From Elysia crispata (Eukaryota; Mollusca; Gastropoda; Plakobranchidae), in contig JAWDGP010003398.1 of NCBI GenBank assembly GCA_033675545.1, positions 1 to 64,000 of the forward strand: 64,000 nucleotides of DNA, written 5' to 3'. The first letter of the stretch is position 1. Each line of letters opens with the position of its first letter. Made by a program: the position numbers and the translations under genes. Below the pieces are notes generated by a model, which worked only from the letters and a program-made list of their open reading frames with translations, did not search any database and was not told where the DNA came from. Below, piece after piece: positions 20,447-44,335 of this stretch.

Positions 20447-21614
20447 AAGATAACAGTTTTGCAATGACTCGGCCAATACGCCTTTACAATCTTTGGTGCT
20501 TGAGATATCGCGTATTTGTTAGAGGAAAAAGAAAGAAGTTGATATCAAGAAGTATACTTCCAGTGTATATGAAAAAAAAGAACCATATTTTTTTGGCTTT
20601 TAGTATTTATTTTCTTAAATGTAGGTATTTATTCACTGGATACTGGAAAAAACCATGGATGAATCACAAATCAAAAATAAATATGGAAAGAGATGAGTAG
20701 AATTTAAATAGAGAACATATTTCATACACAACATGCGAATAAAGGAAAATAAGACAAATTTACCGATCTATGGAAACTGAGGGGGCATCAAACTTCTTAA
20801 AGATTGAACCAACCAAAATCTAAATGTGCTTTGGGAGAAAATGACTCTCAGTTGTGTATTATGAGAACAAAAACACATACATCCGGCCTACATTTTGTAG
20901 TCTACAAGATTACTACCAATCATTTAAACAGCTCGTTACAAAAAAAAATCATGTTTATCGCATAGTAAATAGTATAATCTTATAAACGTGAGATGCTTGC
21001 ATTTTATAAATAATTATGTCGGAATGGACTGTTGTATAATTTTCCTTTCATTTCAATTTTTGCATGTCTCTCATTGAATTTTCCGCTTTTGGATCAATCA
21101 GACTGCAATGATTTTGGAGTATACATGTAATTCATCTTGCAATTTTAATAGAGTTTTTTACTGCGATAAAAGTGCATATTTATGAAACCGCACATGATTT
21201 AAAAATTCTTTTAGATCAATGATATTTTACCTGACCAGTATAATAGGCAAAATTTCTTGCAAAATCCATGAAGCGATGATTTTGAGCAGCGAAATTTAAA
21301 AAGTACGAATTCTTCAATTTTCTGTGTTGTCTTTAAGTTAAAAGCAAAAAACAAAATTTCTACACAATCTTTGATACAGGAAATCTCAATCATTAACTAT
21401 ATCTTAGTGCTTTATTATAGATGTTTTAACTTATGCGTTGTTCTTGTAAATCTTGTTTGTCGAAATAATTTATTATTTTTTTGTCACACCTTTTGGTGGC
21501 TGGGTTCTGAAAAAAAGTTAGATGTTCACTTACTTTCTCCAAAAAAATCGACACCTAGCCAAGGAGATAAAGATCGCTGGCAGATCATGTTTACCTACTA
21601 GGCATTATTAATAA
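20447..21614. other. 3' untranslated and intergenic sequence
   Basis: Holds AATAAA words at 20676-20681 and 20738-20743 that could end the sulfotransferase mRNA. No other gene was recognised up to the mariner insertion. Confidence 0.5.
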
Positions 21615-22992
21615 TACGAGGGCAGGCTGATAATTAAGTTCCGTTTGCTAATAACTAGATCAATTTTCGTCACATCGACCTAAAATTTCATACATATACT
21701 CTCGGACCATTTTTCTAGACTTAACTATAACAACAAGTTTGTGTGACGTCATTCGTGCTCATAATGCAGTGACGCGCAACACATGATGTGGTAGCCATGT
21801 TTATGAGACAATGGCGACTTCCAATGACCTTCTCATCAAACAGCGCTCTGTTATCGAGTTTTTGGCAGCTGAGGGATGTTCTGCTGCAAACATTCATGCA
21901 AGAATGAAGACAGTTTATGGTGAAATGTGCATTTCAGACTGTGCAGTTCGCAAATGGGTGAGAATTTTTAAAGGGGAAGACCCCAGAGAGACAATTCTGC
22001 GTGATCGAAAGCGTTCGGGTAGGCCCCTTTCCGCATCGGACACGGCTCATCGAGAGAAAGTTGACTGCATGATTAGAGCTAATCGAAGGGTCAAACAAAA
22101 GGAAATTGCAGATGAAGTAGGCATTTCGAAAGAACGAGTGCACCATATCGCCACAACTGTACTGGGTTACCGAAAAGTCTCTGCCCGTTGGGTCCCAAGA
22201 CAGCTTACTGTAGAGATGAAAGCGCAGAGAAAGGACATGTGTACTCAACTCTAAGAGCGTTACAATGCAGAAGGAGAAGCATTTCTGCAACGCATTGTGA
22301 CTGGAGACGAATCCTGGGTCCACCACTACGATCCAGAATGTAAAGCCCAATCGATGGAGTATAGGCACAAAACTTCTCCAAGTCCAAGGAAGTTCAAGGT
22401 TGTTGCCTCTGCAAGAAAGGTCTTGTTCACCGTTTTCTGGGACATGGAGGGAGTGGTCCACATGGAATTTCTGGAGCAAGGGCAAACTGTGAACTCTGAG
22501 CGATATATTTCAACACTCCGAGCTCTCAAACTCCGACTCAGACGTATTCGGCGTGATAAGGACTCAATCCTGCAACACGACAATGCGCGCCCGCACACCA
22601 GTCGCCAAACTCAGGACGCCTTAAGGCAGCTGGAACTTACGACCCTACCTCACCCTGCATACAGCCCCGATCTTGCCCCCTCTGACTATTATTTGTTTCC
22701 CCAACTCAAGAAGTACCTGAAGGGCCATCACTATGACAAAGATGAGGAAGTTATCGCAGATGTTCGCAGATGGTGCCGTGGACAGCCGTCTGAATTCTTC
22801 GCTGACGGCGTGAGCCAACTAGTGAAACGTTGGAGGCGGTGTGTTGATCGCGACGGTGACTACATCGAAAAATAGAGTGCTAAGTATGTAGCTGAGATAT
22901 TAAGCTTTCGTTTGACGTATTGTTTATGTATATGCTGTGAAAAATTAAAAAGTTATGATTAAACGGAACTTAATTATCAGCCTGCCCTCGTA
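21615..22992 (+). mobile_element. Mariner transposon A, 1374 bp, TA target duplication
   Basis: The element spans 21617-22990 with TA on each side. Its terminal inverted repeats, starting CGAGGGCAGGCTGATAATTA, match perfectly over 30 bases. It encodes a DD34D transposase with one stop codon. Perfect ends and a nearly intact gene point to recent insertion. Confidence 0.96.
21811..22875 (+). pseudogene. Mariner A transposase, single nonsense mutation
   Basis: One frame of 355 codons from ATG to TAG, interrupted only by TAA at codon 148 (22252-22254), where homologues continue with a Glu-Arg-rich linker. The N-terminal half has the paired helix-turn-helix DNA-binding region and the mariner linker GYRKVSARWVPRQL. 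The catalytic triad is D166 (VTGDESW), D257 (LQHDNARPH) and D292 (SPDLAPSDYYLF), with 34 residues between the last two, which defines DD34D mariners. Cut-and-paste transposition at TA is the family function. The stop removes the catalytic domain, so this copy should be inactive unless read through. An older relative lies at 38952-41165. Confidence 0.95.
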
Positions 22993-23694
22993 AATTTTAC
23001 TTGTTTAAAAAAAAAAAATCATAATCATGACGTAAAAAGTAAGTTGTTGCTACTGTCGCTTCTTTCGTTATACTCACTGCCAACACATAGTTGAATAACT
23101 TCTCATTGAAAAGAAGTTGTTCATGAGCAATGTAAATTTCTTTCAACTTTCAAGAACTGCCTTGAGATTTAAAAAACAACAACAATGACGTTTCCTATTA
23201 TCTCAAATTAATTATTTTTAATATTTATATAATGTGTTTGAAGTGAAAGCTTAAAACTTGAGAATCAATACCTAATTGATCTAGTTAAATACCGACGGTG
23301 AAAAATTTCGATGTAAGGGTTTGTGAGTGACACAAATATATCAGCAAAATTGTTTTAATCAATAAAATTTCATCATAGCAGTGTTGTTTCAGATTATTTA
23401 ATCAGAACTCTGGAATTTTTTCAAACCCATTCAAAACCGAATCACATGTAGTAGAAATCAGGGCTTCTACTGATAAATTAAAATGCACTTTTAGTTCATC
23501 GTATTACAAAATTAAACGAATCTCCCTGCTTTTCCATTTACGCTTTCAAAAGCGAACAGGAACTAGCTTTGTAGATCTAGGAAAGTCATAACTGGTTGCT
23601 TTTGCAACGAACTTGAACAGTTAAATGCTCCATTGACAATCTATCACCGGTTCGAATAGGACAGTGGGATTGTTAAATGAACATCGCTTGTTTG
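22993..23694. other. No gene recognised
   Basis: AT-rich sequence between mariner A and the 288-bp repeat. No exon or RNA gene was recognised. Confidence 0.45.
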
Positions 23695-23982
23695 ACAGAT
23701 CTTAAACGTGTTGGTATTCAAACCTTTAGAACTAACTATAATCTTTTGAATGGTCCTAATTCTATTAGGAGTAAATGAAAATCTTCTTTGATCTTGTTAA
23801 AATTATCGCTACGACCGTCGTTCGTTCTTTTCGTTAGATCTACTAATAATAAAAAATCATACGCATGCAAGACGCAATTTTTCCAACATGAGTCCATGCC
23901 AAGCTACTAATGATGATATAAAGCTTAGAAAACTTTCCATCTCCAAAGTTTTCTGAGAAATCTAAGCTTATTTCGGAGATTA
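23695..23982. repeat. 288-bp dispersed repeat, copy 1
   Basis: Matches 27472-27759 over all 288 bases with one difference (T at 23973, C in the other copy) and no gaps. It contains a hairpin-forming end, where AAGCTTAGAAAACTTT pairs with AAAGTTTTC..TAAGCTT, and a small palindrome TCCTAAT-TCT-ATTAGGA. No terminal inverted repeat or target duplication is obvious, and no open frame. Confidence 0.93.
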
Positions 23983-24295
23983 TGTTGCAAAGAAAATTTC
24001 AAACGCAACATAAAATAAAGATTGATTTGCCACCATTTCATAAATGTTCGAGTTGCAAGGATGATTTTAACGAATTGCGATTTATTTTATTTCCCTGATA
24101 TCTTACCTTATTAAGTTATCAGCTACTTTGTCTTTTATTTGACACTGCTGATTTGAACCTAATATTTAAAAAGGAAAACAATAGAGTAAGAAAAAAAATG
24201 GAAAAAAAATTGTACAAATTTTTTACCGTGTTTATATTTGATGAGGAGATTTGTAAAAACTAAAAACAAGGTCCACTGGGCTCATAGACGACGGT

Positions 24296-24296
24296 C

Positions 24297-24382
<86 letters not shown>
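24296..24382. repeat. (GA)n microsatellite
   Basis: Pure GA run of about 83 bases. Confidence 0.96.
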
Positions 24383-24384
<2 letters not shown>

Positions 24385-27300
24385 AATAATTCCTATTATG
24401 GTATACAGTCTCATTCAGCACGCAGCGGATCTCATTATCTCAACGTGTCTCAAAATACGCTAAAGCAGTTTATGTTCAAACCAGAAATCTAAAGATTTCT
24501 TCGTAATAAGATTCTTCTAAAGGCTCTGAAAACACGAGATCTTAACATTGCTGCAATACTAGCTTGATTCAGATATTTATGAGGTAAAAAACAATGGAAG
24601 TTGCACTACAATGAATATTATCATACTCTATGTAGAAACAAAACCAGGGCCTTGCATTATAGTTTTAAATTGGTTTGCCTATCCAGCGTCAAAACACTTA
24701 AAGCACCATGGAGTAAAGCTATCGTTTTTATACCACAATAATGTGGCCTTTCTATATAAAATTCTTTGATTCTAAGAAACATTTAGTATAAACTAATTAG
24801 ATAATTCATGAAGGTCAACAGCAACGACAGAATACATTCTTATTTTCAGTGTCTTTGCGAACAAAATGGCAAGTACCAGAGAAAAAAAATTATTTCATGG
24901 TTTCCTAATTCTTTAAAAAATGAATCGATAAATATGACTTTCAATTATTTGACAAAGACAACTATCCCCTGTCAAATAGTTATGAAGATTTAAAGACGAT
25001 GACATTTTTTTTTTTGTTAGTGCATTCAATTCTTCATTGTGCCTCTCTTCCTCCGTTCATTTTTAATTTTTAATTTTATCTCCTCCATCAAAGTTTTATA
25101 ATGAAAAAATCAGAATGTAAGCAAATACAAGAATTTAAAAGAAAATACACGAATTCAAAAAATAATCGATACCAAATTTATTTTTTTCTTTTGAGGCAGA
25201 ATGTAAAATTCCAGTCTGTGCTTCGCTCAGAAGAAATCGAATGTAGAGTCTGGTATAAAAGATGAATGTAAGAATGTAATGAGAGGGATTTATCTATAAT
25301 GAGGGAAAAAAAGAAATAATTACGCATAGTGCAACAGTCGGAATCTCTATGAATTCCTGCTTTCATTTGAGACATGCATCTATTAAAATTTTCCCATTTC
25401 TTACTTCCTTTTGAATCTTGGGTTGTTTATCAGTATGGAAAACCACAAGTTCACCGAGAAAGTTCACGTTCTCTGAGTTTCAGATTGAACTTTGAAAAAA
25501 AAAGGCAAGTGTACAAACTTCAAATTTCATCAACAAGTGACTTGTTAATTTTTATAGCAGCTTGGAATGCTAAATTTACCACTATCTTTCCCACAAGTGT
25601 GAGTGGTAATTGCTTGATGTAACCCATTTTAGTTGAAATGTGAAACCGAGCCTATTTGCACGTCAAACAAGGACCGTAAGAAGAGGGAGAGATGAAAATT
25701 GGAGGCTTCGAGACAGATATTAATTAAAGCCGACTTAATTTAGACCTGCAACCTACATTTCCTTTACATTTTTTTTATTAAAAGCCTATCTTCTGGCCAA
25801 CACTTTTACGAAAAAAAAGGCTGCAGCTATTCTATATTACATTAAGAAAACCACGCAAGGGTACTTAATTTCTTAGGTAAAAAAATAGTGTGGAAAAAAA
25901 AAAAAATAAGAGTTTTTAAACAAAAAATGATAACGGTTTATCAAGCGAAATCAACGACTTCCTCGTCACGGATGCCTTTATAGACTAAGAGAACGTCTCA
26001 TTATTTTCATGCAAATTATCTGTCAAATTGGGATTTCAATTTTAGAAAAATTTTCAAGTTTTTTTCCCTAGGCCGATTGAAGCTTATGAAGTGGTGTCCT
26101 GTTTTTTTTTTTTTTTTTTTTTTATCCATTGGTCTGAGATTGCTTTATCTAGCTGCTGTAATTAAAAAAAAATATCTGTATTGTTTTGTCTTTTATTGAG
26201 AATAAAATAACTTGCATTAAGGCCAGTCCTTTCCACCACAAGATAGCACAAGACAAAAGAAATTGGTCATCAAAGTTAGCAGAATGAAGAGGGTAAATCG
26301 CTTGTGATAGAAAAAAATCAAGAAGATGCGCACGATGAAACAAAATAGCACTCAACTGCGCCCAAATGGAGAGGCCAAAAATATAAAAGGATTATTGAGA
26401 CTGTGAAAAAGACAGTAAAAAGTGGAAGAGAAGTAGTGGAAGAAAGACGGCATAAAAGATTGATCGAGATAAAGAGAGATAAAGACGATAGATAAATGAG
26501 AAAAAGAAAGAGAGAATTAAAGAGATGGGAAAGATGAAAAAGAAAGAGAAAGTCGCGCCGACAAAGATGGGAGGTGAATGTATTCATAACATTCGTATCA
26601 CCACACAAGACATTTTATATAATAAATACTACAAAATTATAGCCATACCTTTGAAATTTTTTCACAATGGACAATGCTTTGAAAGCGAGACATAATCTAA
26701 GAGAAACCATTTGAAAACAGTGCAACATTTTCTTCGGCGCATACGGGCCATTGTTTGAGAATCGATGAAGGATCGATAATCGGAGTTCATACAAATCGAT
26801 TTCATGATCATTGCACGCTCTCTTGGCATGGAATAGCTGGTCATAAATGTATCCGCATCTATTCATAGGTACAAATTTTTCGAGACTCCTAAAAGACTTA
26901 CAAGTATACGTATCAGCAATAACAAACAGACTTTACCTTAAGGGTATGACACAACACCCATAACCGGAATCGAACGTATGTTCATTTCAATAATATTAAA
27001 GTTTTTCTTGATAAATTTTGAATTTAAGCTTTTAAGCATTAATTCACAAGTTTGCTAATCTGTATTTAGTAAAAAGAGCCAGATCTGGTCAACGCTGAAA
27101 AGGCATCTAATTTGTGATAAGTCTGGTTTATTTAATATGACCTTAACTTGTCTCTGAATTAATTTTTGTGCTTAAAATATAATTTTCAGTTTCATTTGAA
27201 AGGCAGATGAAAGTAATTCTGGTAGAATGTATGGATCTGTGAAGGTTTAATAGCCATGAATAATGAACAAAAACCACTGCATTATATTTCCCTCTAAACA

Positions 27301-27471
27301 ATGATAAGTTAAGAAGATCAACTGCATCTTTTAAAGAAATTCCACTTGACCAAAAAAGCACAGGATAAAATGGGAGAAAGCCCGCACAACCTTTTAACTG
27401 CTCTAAGAGACATCTAAACATCACAATTAATTACAGCATAAATATAATCACACAAATTGTTTCCGGACACA
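24383..27471. other. Gene-poor stretch
   Basis: AT-rich sequence with short frames, for example near 25374, 26318 and 26615, that show no recognisable domain, splice-consistent extension or coding bias. A purine-rich run lies at 26390-26570. Confidence 0.45.
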
Positions 27472-27759
27472 ACAGATCTTAAACGTGTTGGTATTCAAAC
27501 CTTTAGAACTAACTATAATCTTTTGAATGGTCCTAATTCTATTAGGAGTAAATGAAAATCTTCTTTGATCTTGTTAAAATTATCGCTACGACCGTCGTTC
27601 GTTCTTTTCGTTAGATCTACTAATAATAAAAAATCATACGCATGCAAGACGCAATTTTTCCAACATGAGTCCATGCCAAGCTACTAATGATGATATAAAG
27701 CTTAGAAAACTTTCCATCTCCAAAGTTTTCTGAGAAATCTAAGCTTATTCCGGAGATTA
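27472..27759. repeat. 288-bp dispersed repeat, copy 2
   Basis: Near-identical to 23695-23982 in the same orientation, 3777 bases further on. Flanking sequence differs abruptly on both sides, which fits transposition or a short segmental copy. Confidence 0.93.
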
Positions 27760-28150
27760 ATGGAAGTAAAATTATGAAGTCTCATCTTCCGTGCTCTACA
27801 ATGCTCCAGGAAGCTAAGATTTGAGGTAATCTTTAAGTAAACATTGGTCACTTTATTTCAAACAAATAATGTGATTATTAAATAAAAAAAAATAGCGTAT
27901 TAATATAATTGCCTGCAAAATAGTTTATAGTATGAGATTTTCTGTTGCCCAATAAATTAGCGTAATTTAAAAAAAATAATGCTTTCCCCAAAACTCACAA
28001 AAGGCGCAGAAACCTAATTCATGCAAAATTCAAATTAATTTTGATCGGTCTTTTAGAGTAGAAAGGAAAAGAAACCTAAAGGAGAAAGATGCAGGAAATA
28101 AAAGCTCAGGGTAAGAAAAACTGATAGACAAAGAAAGGACAAGGAACCAG

Positions 28151-29036
28151 AAGAAGGCCATGTATATTCTGACAATTTAAAACAGATTAATAGAGAAGAT
28201 TTAAGTTTCATTACTGTATTGAATAGATTCATTAATCTTTCGTATAAAAGCCGAAATGGAGGAGTGGCTGCAGTAGCGAATTGAGATTTTAGATTTATGC
28301 ACAAGAAAAAGAAGAAGCGAGGACGGAAGCGATTGATTGCTTAGTTCGGCCCACCCCAATACAATTATTATGATCTTGATATATTTTTCAACATTTGCTC
28401 TCAGAGGACTTGAAGGATAGCGCTCCAAGCTGATTCACTGAAGGCCTGAGTTGACATAATTATTGGTTGCAGATGATTTTCAAAATGACAAAAGATTGTG
28501 ATTAACAAGAGGAGAAGAATTAGGAGGAGGAGGAGGAGGAGGAGGAGGAGGAGTAGGAGGAGGAGGAGGAGGACGAAGAAGAAGAAGACGAAGAAGAAGG
28601 CCATGTATATTCTGACAATTTAAAACAGATTAATAGAGAAGATTTAAGTTTCATTACTGTATTGAATAGATTCATTAATCTTTCGTATAAAAGCCGAAAT
28701 GGAGGAGTGGCTGCTGTAGCGAATTGAGATCTTAGATTTATGCACAAGAAAAAGAAGAAGCGAGGACGGAAGCGATTGATTGCTTAGTTCGGCCCACACC
28801 AATACAATTATTATGATCTTGATATATTTTTCAACATTTGCTCTCAGAGGACTTGAAGGATAGCGCTCCAAGCTGATTCACTGGAGGCCTGAGTTGACAT
28901 AATTATTGGTTGCAGATGATTTTCAAAATGACAAAAGATTGTGATTAACAAGAGGAGAAGAATTAGGAGGAGGAGGAGGAGGAGGAGGAGGAGGAGGAGG
29001 AGGAGGAGGAGGAAGAAGAAGAAGAAGAAGAAGAAG
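28151..29036. repeat. 443-bp tandem duplication
   Basis: Copy 1 (28151-28593) and copy 2 (28594-29036) both start GAAGGCCATGTATATTCTGA after a GAA run and end in GGA/GAA units. Only a few substitutions separate them. The purine triplet tail is short in copy 1 and much longer in copy 2. Confidence 0.93.
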
Positions 29037-29088
29037 AAGAAGAAGAAGAAGAAGAAGAAGAAGAAGAAGAAGAAGAAGAAGAAGAAGA
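28964..29088. repeat. (GGA)n(GAA)n microsatellite
   Basis: About 16 GGA units followed by about 25 GAA units, the expanded tail of the second 443-bp copy. GAA tracts of this kind can form triplex structures. Confidence 0.95.
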
Positions 29089-29099
29089 TAATGATTTGG

Positions 29100-30949
29100 T
29101 GTCGCCTAAAGTTTTTGCGAACTGAAAAAAAGTATCGCAGTATTTTCCTACCCATTGAAAAAACTGTACTTGTGTAACTAAAGGTTGCTTTGTGAGCTTT
29201 AATTATTATTGCCGATGGTTGCTAGGTGATGAAAAACAAAAGCTCTATTGTTACATCTCCGTGACACTTTGTGGTCAATTGATTTTCCACCAGACGTAAG
29301 AGTAACACGCCAATTTCATGTAATGTTCCGTTGTGAAATTGAGGACACTTTTCAAGGCGCTTTAAATCTAGTGAGGATGATTCTTTCCATGGATTCAGGT
29401 AAAGCAAAGCTCGAGCAAATATTTAAAGGTTCATTCTCTTACTTGAAATAAAACGATCGGGTCAAGGATCTTTGTAAAAGATGCTGAGCCTACCAGTCTG
29501 TTGTTAAACACTGTTGTTTGAGGTCCGACAGAATCGAGAGCCCACTGTACAAAAGCCCTGGGCTAGAGGAAAATTCATTCTTAAATCTCTGTTTTTTATC
29601 TTTTTTATTTCTTAGTAACAATAATCTTCCTGAAAATTTTTCTCTCTAATATCTTCCTTGCATGTTTTCTTTGGGTCTCCCAATTTTGTTCTTATCTATC
29701 ATTTTACAACCAATGTTTTGTGGTTAAAGTAGCCTATGCACCAATCTTGTGTAAAGGCACAAAAGTTAAAGAAAATTAAAAAAAAAAACACAGGGATGAC
29801 CACAACACAGTAGGAAAATTGAATTGAATATTGCCTTGAACTAATTCAAATTTTATCTAATAGAAGATATTTTTATTGTGCAATATTTTTTTGCTATCAT
29901 CTGTACATATTGAGTACACAAGATTCTCTCACCTGCTATCTTCTATTTAATATAACGCTGTTCAGGATTATTCTATTGTAGGTTTAGAAGACGATATTTT
30001 GAAATCCAATCTTAAGCGTGTTTAAAATGTAGGTTACTGAGGGAAAACAATGTTAAAGTAGAGTTAACTTTATTTATAGAAATGCATGGTATTACAGGTT
30101 TCCATTTATTTTTCGGATCTTTTCAGCAATAGGAGAGAAGCAGAAATACAGTTTGTCGTTTCATATCCTCTTTGGGAAATGGTGATTGGCGAGTATTGAA
30201 ATTTTTAATTTAGAATACCAGTTTTTGAAAAAACATTCTCAAGTATCGTGCTTCTTTTAAAACTAATTCATTGAAATTACCTATTTTCTTTAAATATCTT
30301 TCCTATCCTTTTCATACATTTCAGATGGAATTGTTATGTAAAAAAGAAATATTCATGTAATTCATGATCATAATTTTTTATGATAAATTGTAAAGATTAT
30401 ATGTGGCCAAGTAAAAGTGCGGGTAAGTCCATGGTTAAATCGCGAGCATTAACGTTTTCAAAAGTTCGTGTTCGATGGTAAGCATGAGGTCTTATGATTC
30501 TAACTATTGCCATATCCTGCTCGTGGCCTTAAGATGAACAGATCTACATCAAAATAAAGAACCCAGCAATCTTAGTAAAAATGAAGGGATATTGTTGACG
30601 TTAATATTGCTATCCAGAATGATGTTTATTCAGAGTTATTGTAAGCATAACCGTCAATGCACGAGTGTTGAGGCTTTTGACACCTTCACAACTACTGCAA
30701 CTTGAGTTGAGAAATTTAAGAAACTACAATCATTTTTTATTATCATTTTGACCTCACCGATTTTTCTGGTCATACTTTAAAGCTTAAACGTGAGATCCAG
30801 AAATAAATTGAGTATGTCGGGTGCGTGAGCAAACATTCATACCTTACAACCATAAATTTAAGAACATTACATCGGTAAACTTTTAAATAAATGAACAGTT
30901 AGCAATACCCAATAGTTTTTCTCATGCGCCACCGTTCTTAAGTTTAAAA
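29100..30949. other. No gene recognised
   Basis: AT-rich. A small frame at 29248-29451 ends near a possible donor but has no recognisable domain. A weak tRNA-like stretch near 30420-30490 (B-box-like GTTCGTGTTCGATGG) may be a decayed SINE. Confidence 0.4.
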
Positions 30950-31274
30950 GGTTATCTAAATGGCTTCCATCGATCGCAGCTGGTTTCTGGGGGACAAACA
31001 ATGGGCATCGAATGGCCGATCGATTCTTCGATTATTGAACTTTTGGTGACGTTTCGCTGCTAAAGTGTATTCTGGGATAGATGATCGTTGCTTCGGCCAT
31101 GAGCCCGTTGATCCGGGTATCTTTCGTTGCTGGAGACAGACTGCTGCCCGGCCAGATCTGGACCTACAGGAGATCTGTTTTAGGAAGGAGAGTGCATTGC
31201 TAAGTTCTTTCTTTCTTTAACACTCGTCATGCTGATATTACTGGGACTGTTAACGGTCTAGATTTTCGGTCAAG
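30950..31274 (+). promoter_or_regulatory. Candidate promoter or non-coding first exon of the K2P gene
   Basis: An island clearly richer in G+C than its surroundings, about 1.2 kb upstream of the first coding exon, ending in a plausible donor CGGTCAAG|GTAATG at 31274/31275. This is what a 5' untranslated exon would look like. There is no transcript evidence, so the call is tentative. Confidence 0.25.
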
Positions 31275-32500
31275 GTAATGCCATTTGATATAACATTGAT
31301 AAAAAGATTTTTACAAAATATGACGTGCAATTTTTTCCTCTTAAGGTTAAGGGAAAATGTTTTTACGTCGAAAATGTAAAATTTAGAATTAAATATCTCC
31401 AAATTCATGTAGCATCTTTTTTTTTTAAATAAATTATGGACGCATAATTAATGACATAGTTTTATGTAACGAAAAATTTTACTTTTATGACAGTTTGCAT
31501 CATAAAGTACTTTGATCTTACGTATAACATACAAGCAGAAAAATATGGTGCTATATGAAACTCTTGCAGCCCAAATACCAGGGGTATGGATTAACGAATT
31601 CAGCTGTACTTTGTAAATTATTTTTATATTGGTTTTTTATTTATCCTTTTTATGAAAAGTATTTAATTAGTGAATGAAATGGTTTATGCATACCATAAGA
31701 GATCAATATGGTAACATCAAAGTATACCAGAGTTAGCAAAAAAGAGACCAAATAATGTTATCATAAGGCTTACACATAAAAATGATGAAATTTAGTATTA
31801 TTGATAACATGCAATTTGCATAATATATGATTTATTCAATAATTTGAATAAGCTACCATAGTAAAAGTATAAAAAATGTGATGTTGGAAAAAAACAACAA
31901 AAAGAAACGTTACTCTGATATGCAAGCAGTGCAAGGAGAGGTGCTATGGAGAATTATGCACATCTTGATTGCATTTCAAATGCACTCGTAGCGATAGCTT
32001 TCATTTAATTAAAAAGATACGAATTTTGTCTTTCTTGGTTGATTTGAATGAAAACTGTAAATATTATACTTGATTTAATCCTGATTTCATAAAATCACGC
32101 TGTCAGAGATAAAAAACAGAGATTTAGATTTGAATTTCTAATTTTTTCTTTGACAATTATTAACAAGAATATGACAGGAAAGCATACCAACAGCGGCAGG
32201 TTGTTTGTACTGCTCTGTTTTAAATTTCTAATGAGATATTCAAGGGTCTCTTGCTTTTCAAAAACACGAAACTACTACTCAAGTTGCTTTTGCTGGTTGG
32301 CAATAATAGATAATTTCAGGTGCATTAAAGGAGCCAACTCATATTCACATATTTATTTCGCAGAATACTGAATATAAAAAGAATCATAATTAAGAGAGCA
32401 GTCGTTTGTATGCTGCTCACCCTACTGAGCTACTTTACATATTGAGAGACACGCCAAAGGTCTAGACTCGCCATAGGGACAGAGAGACCATCTTGCAAGG

Positions 32501-44335
<11,835 letters not shown>

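Noticed and set aside
29248-29451. 67-residue frame ending near a possible donor
   Set aside because: No recognisable domain, no partner exons, and an equally long frame on the other strand.
30420-30490. tRNA-like sequence
   Set aside because: B-box-like word present but no convincing cloverleaf or acceptor stem; at best a SINE remnant.
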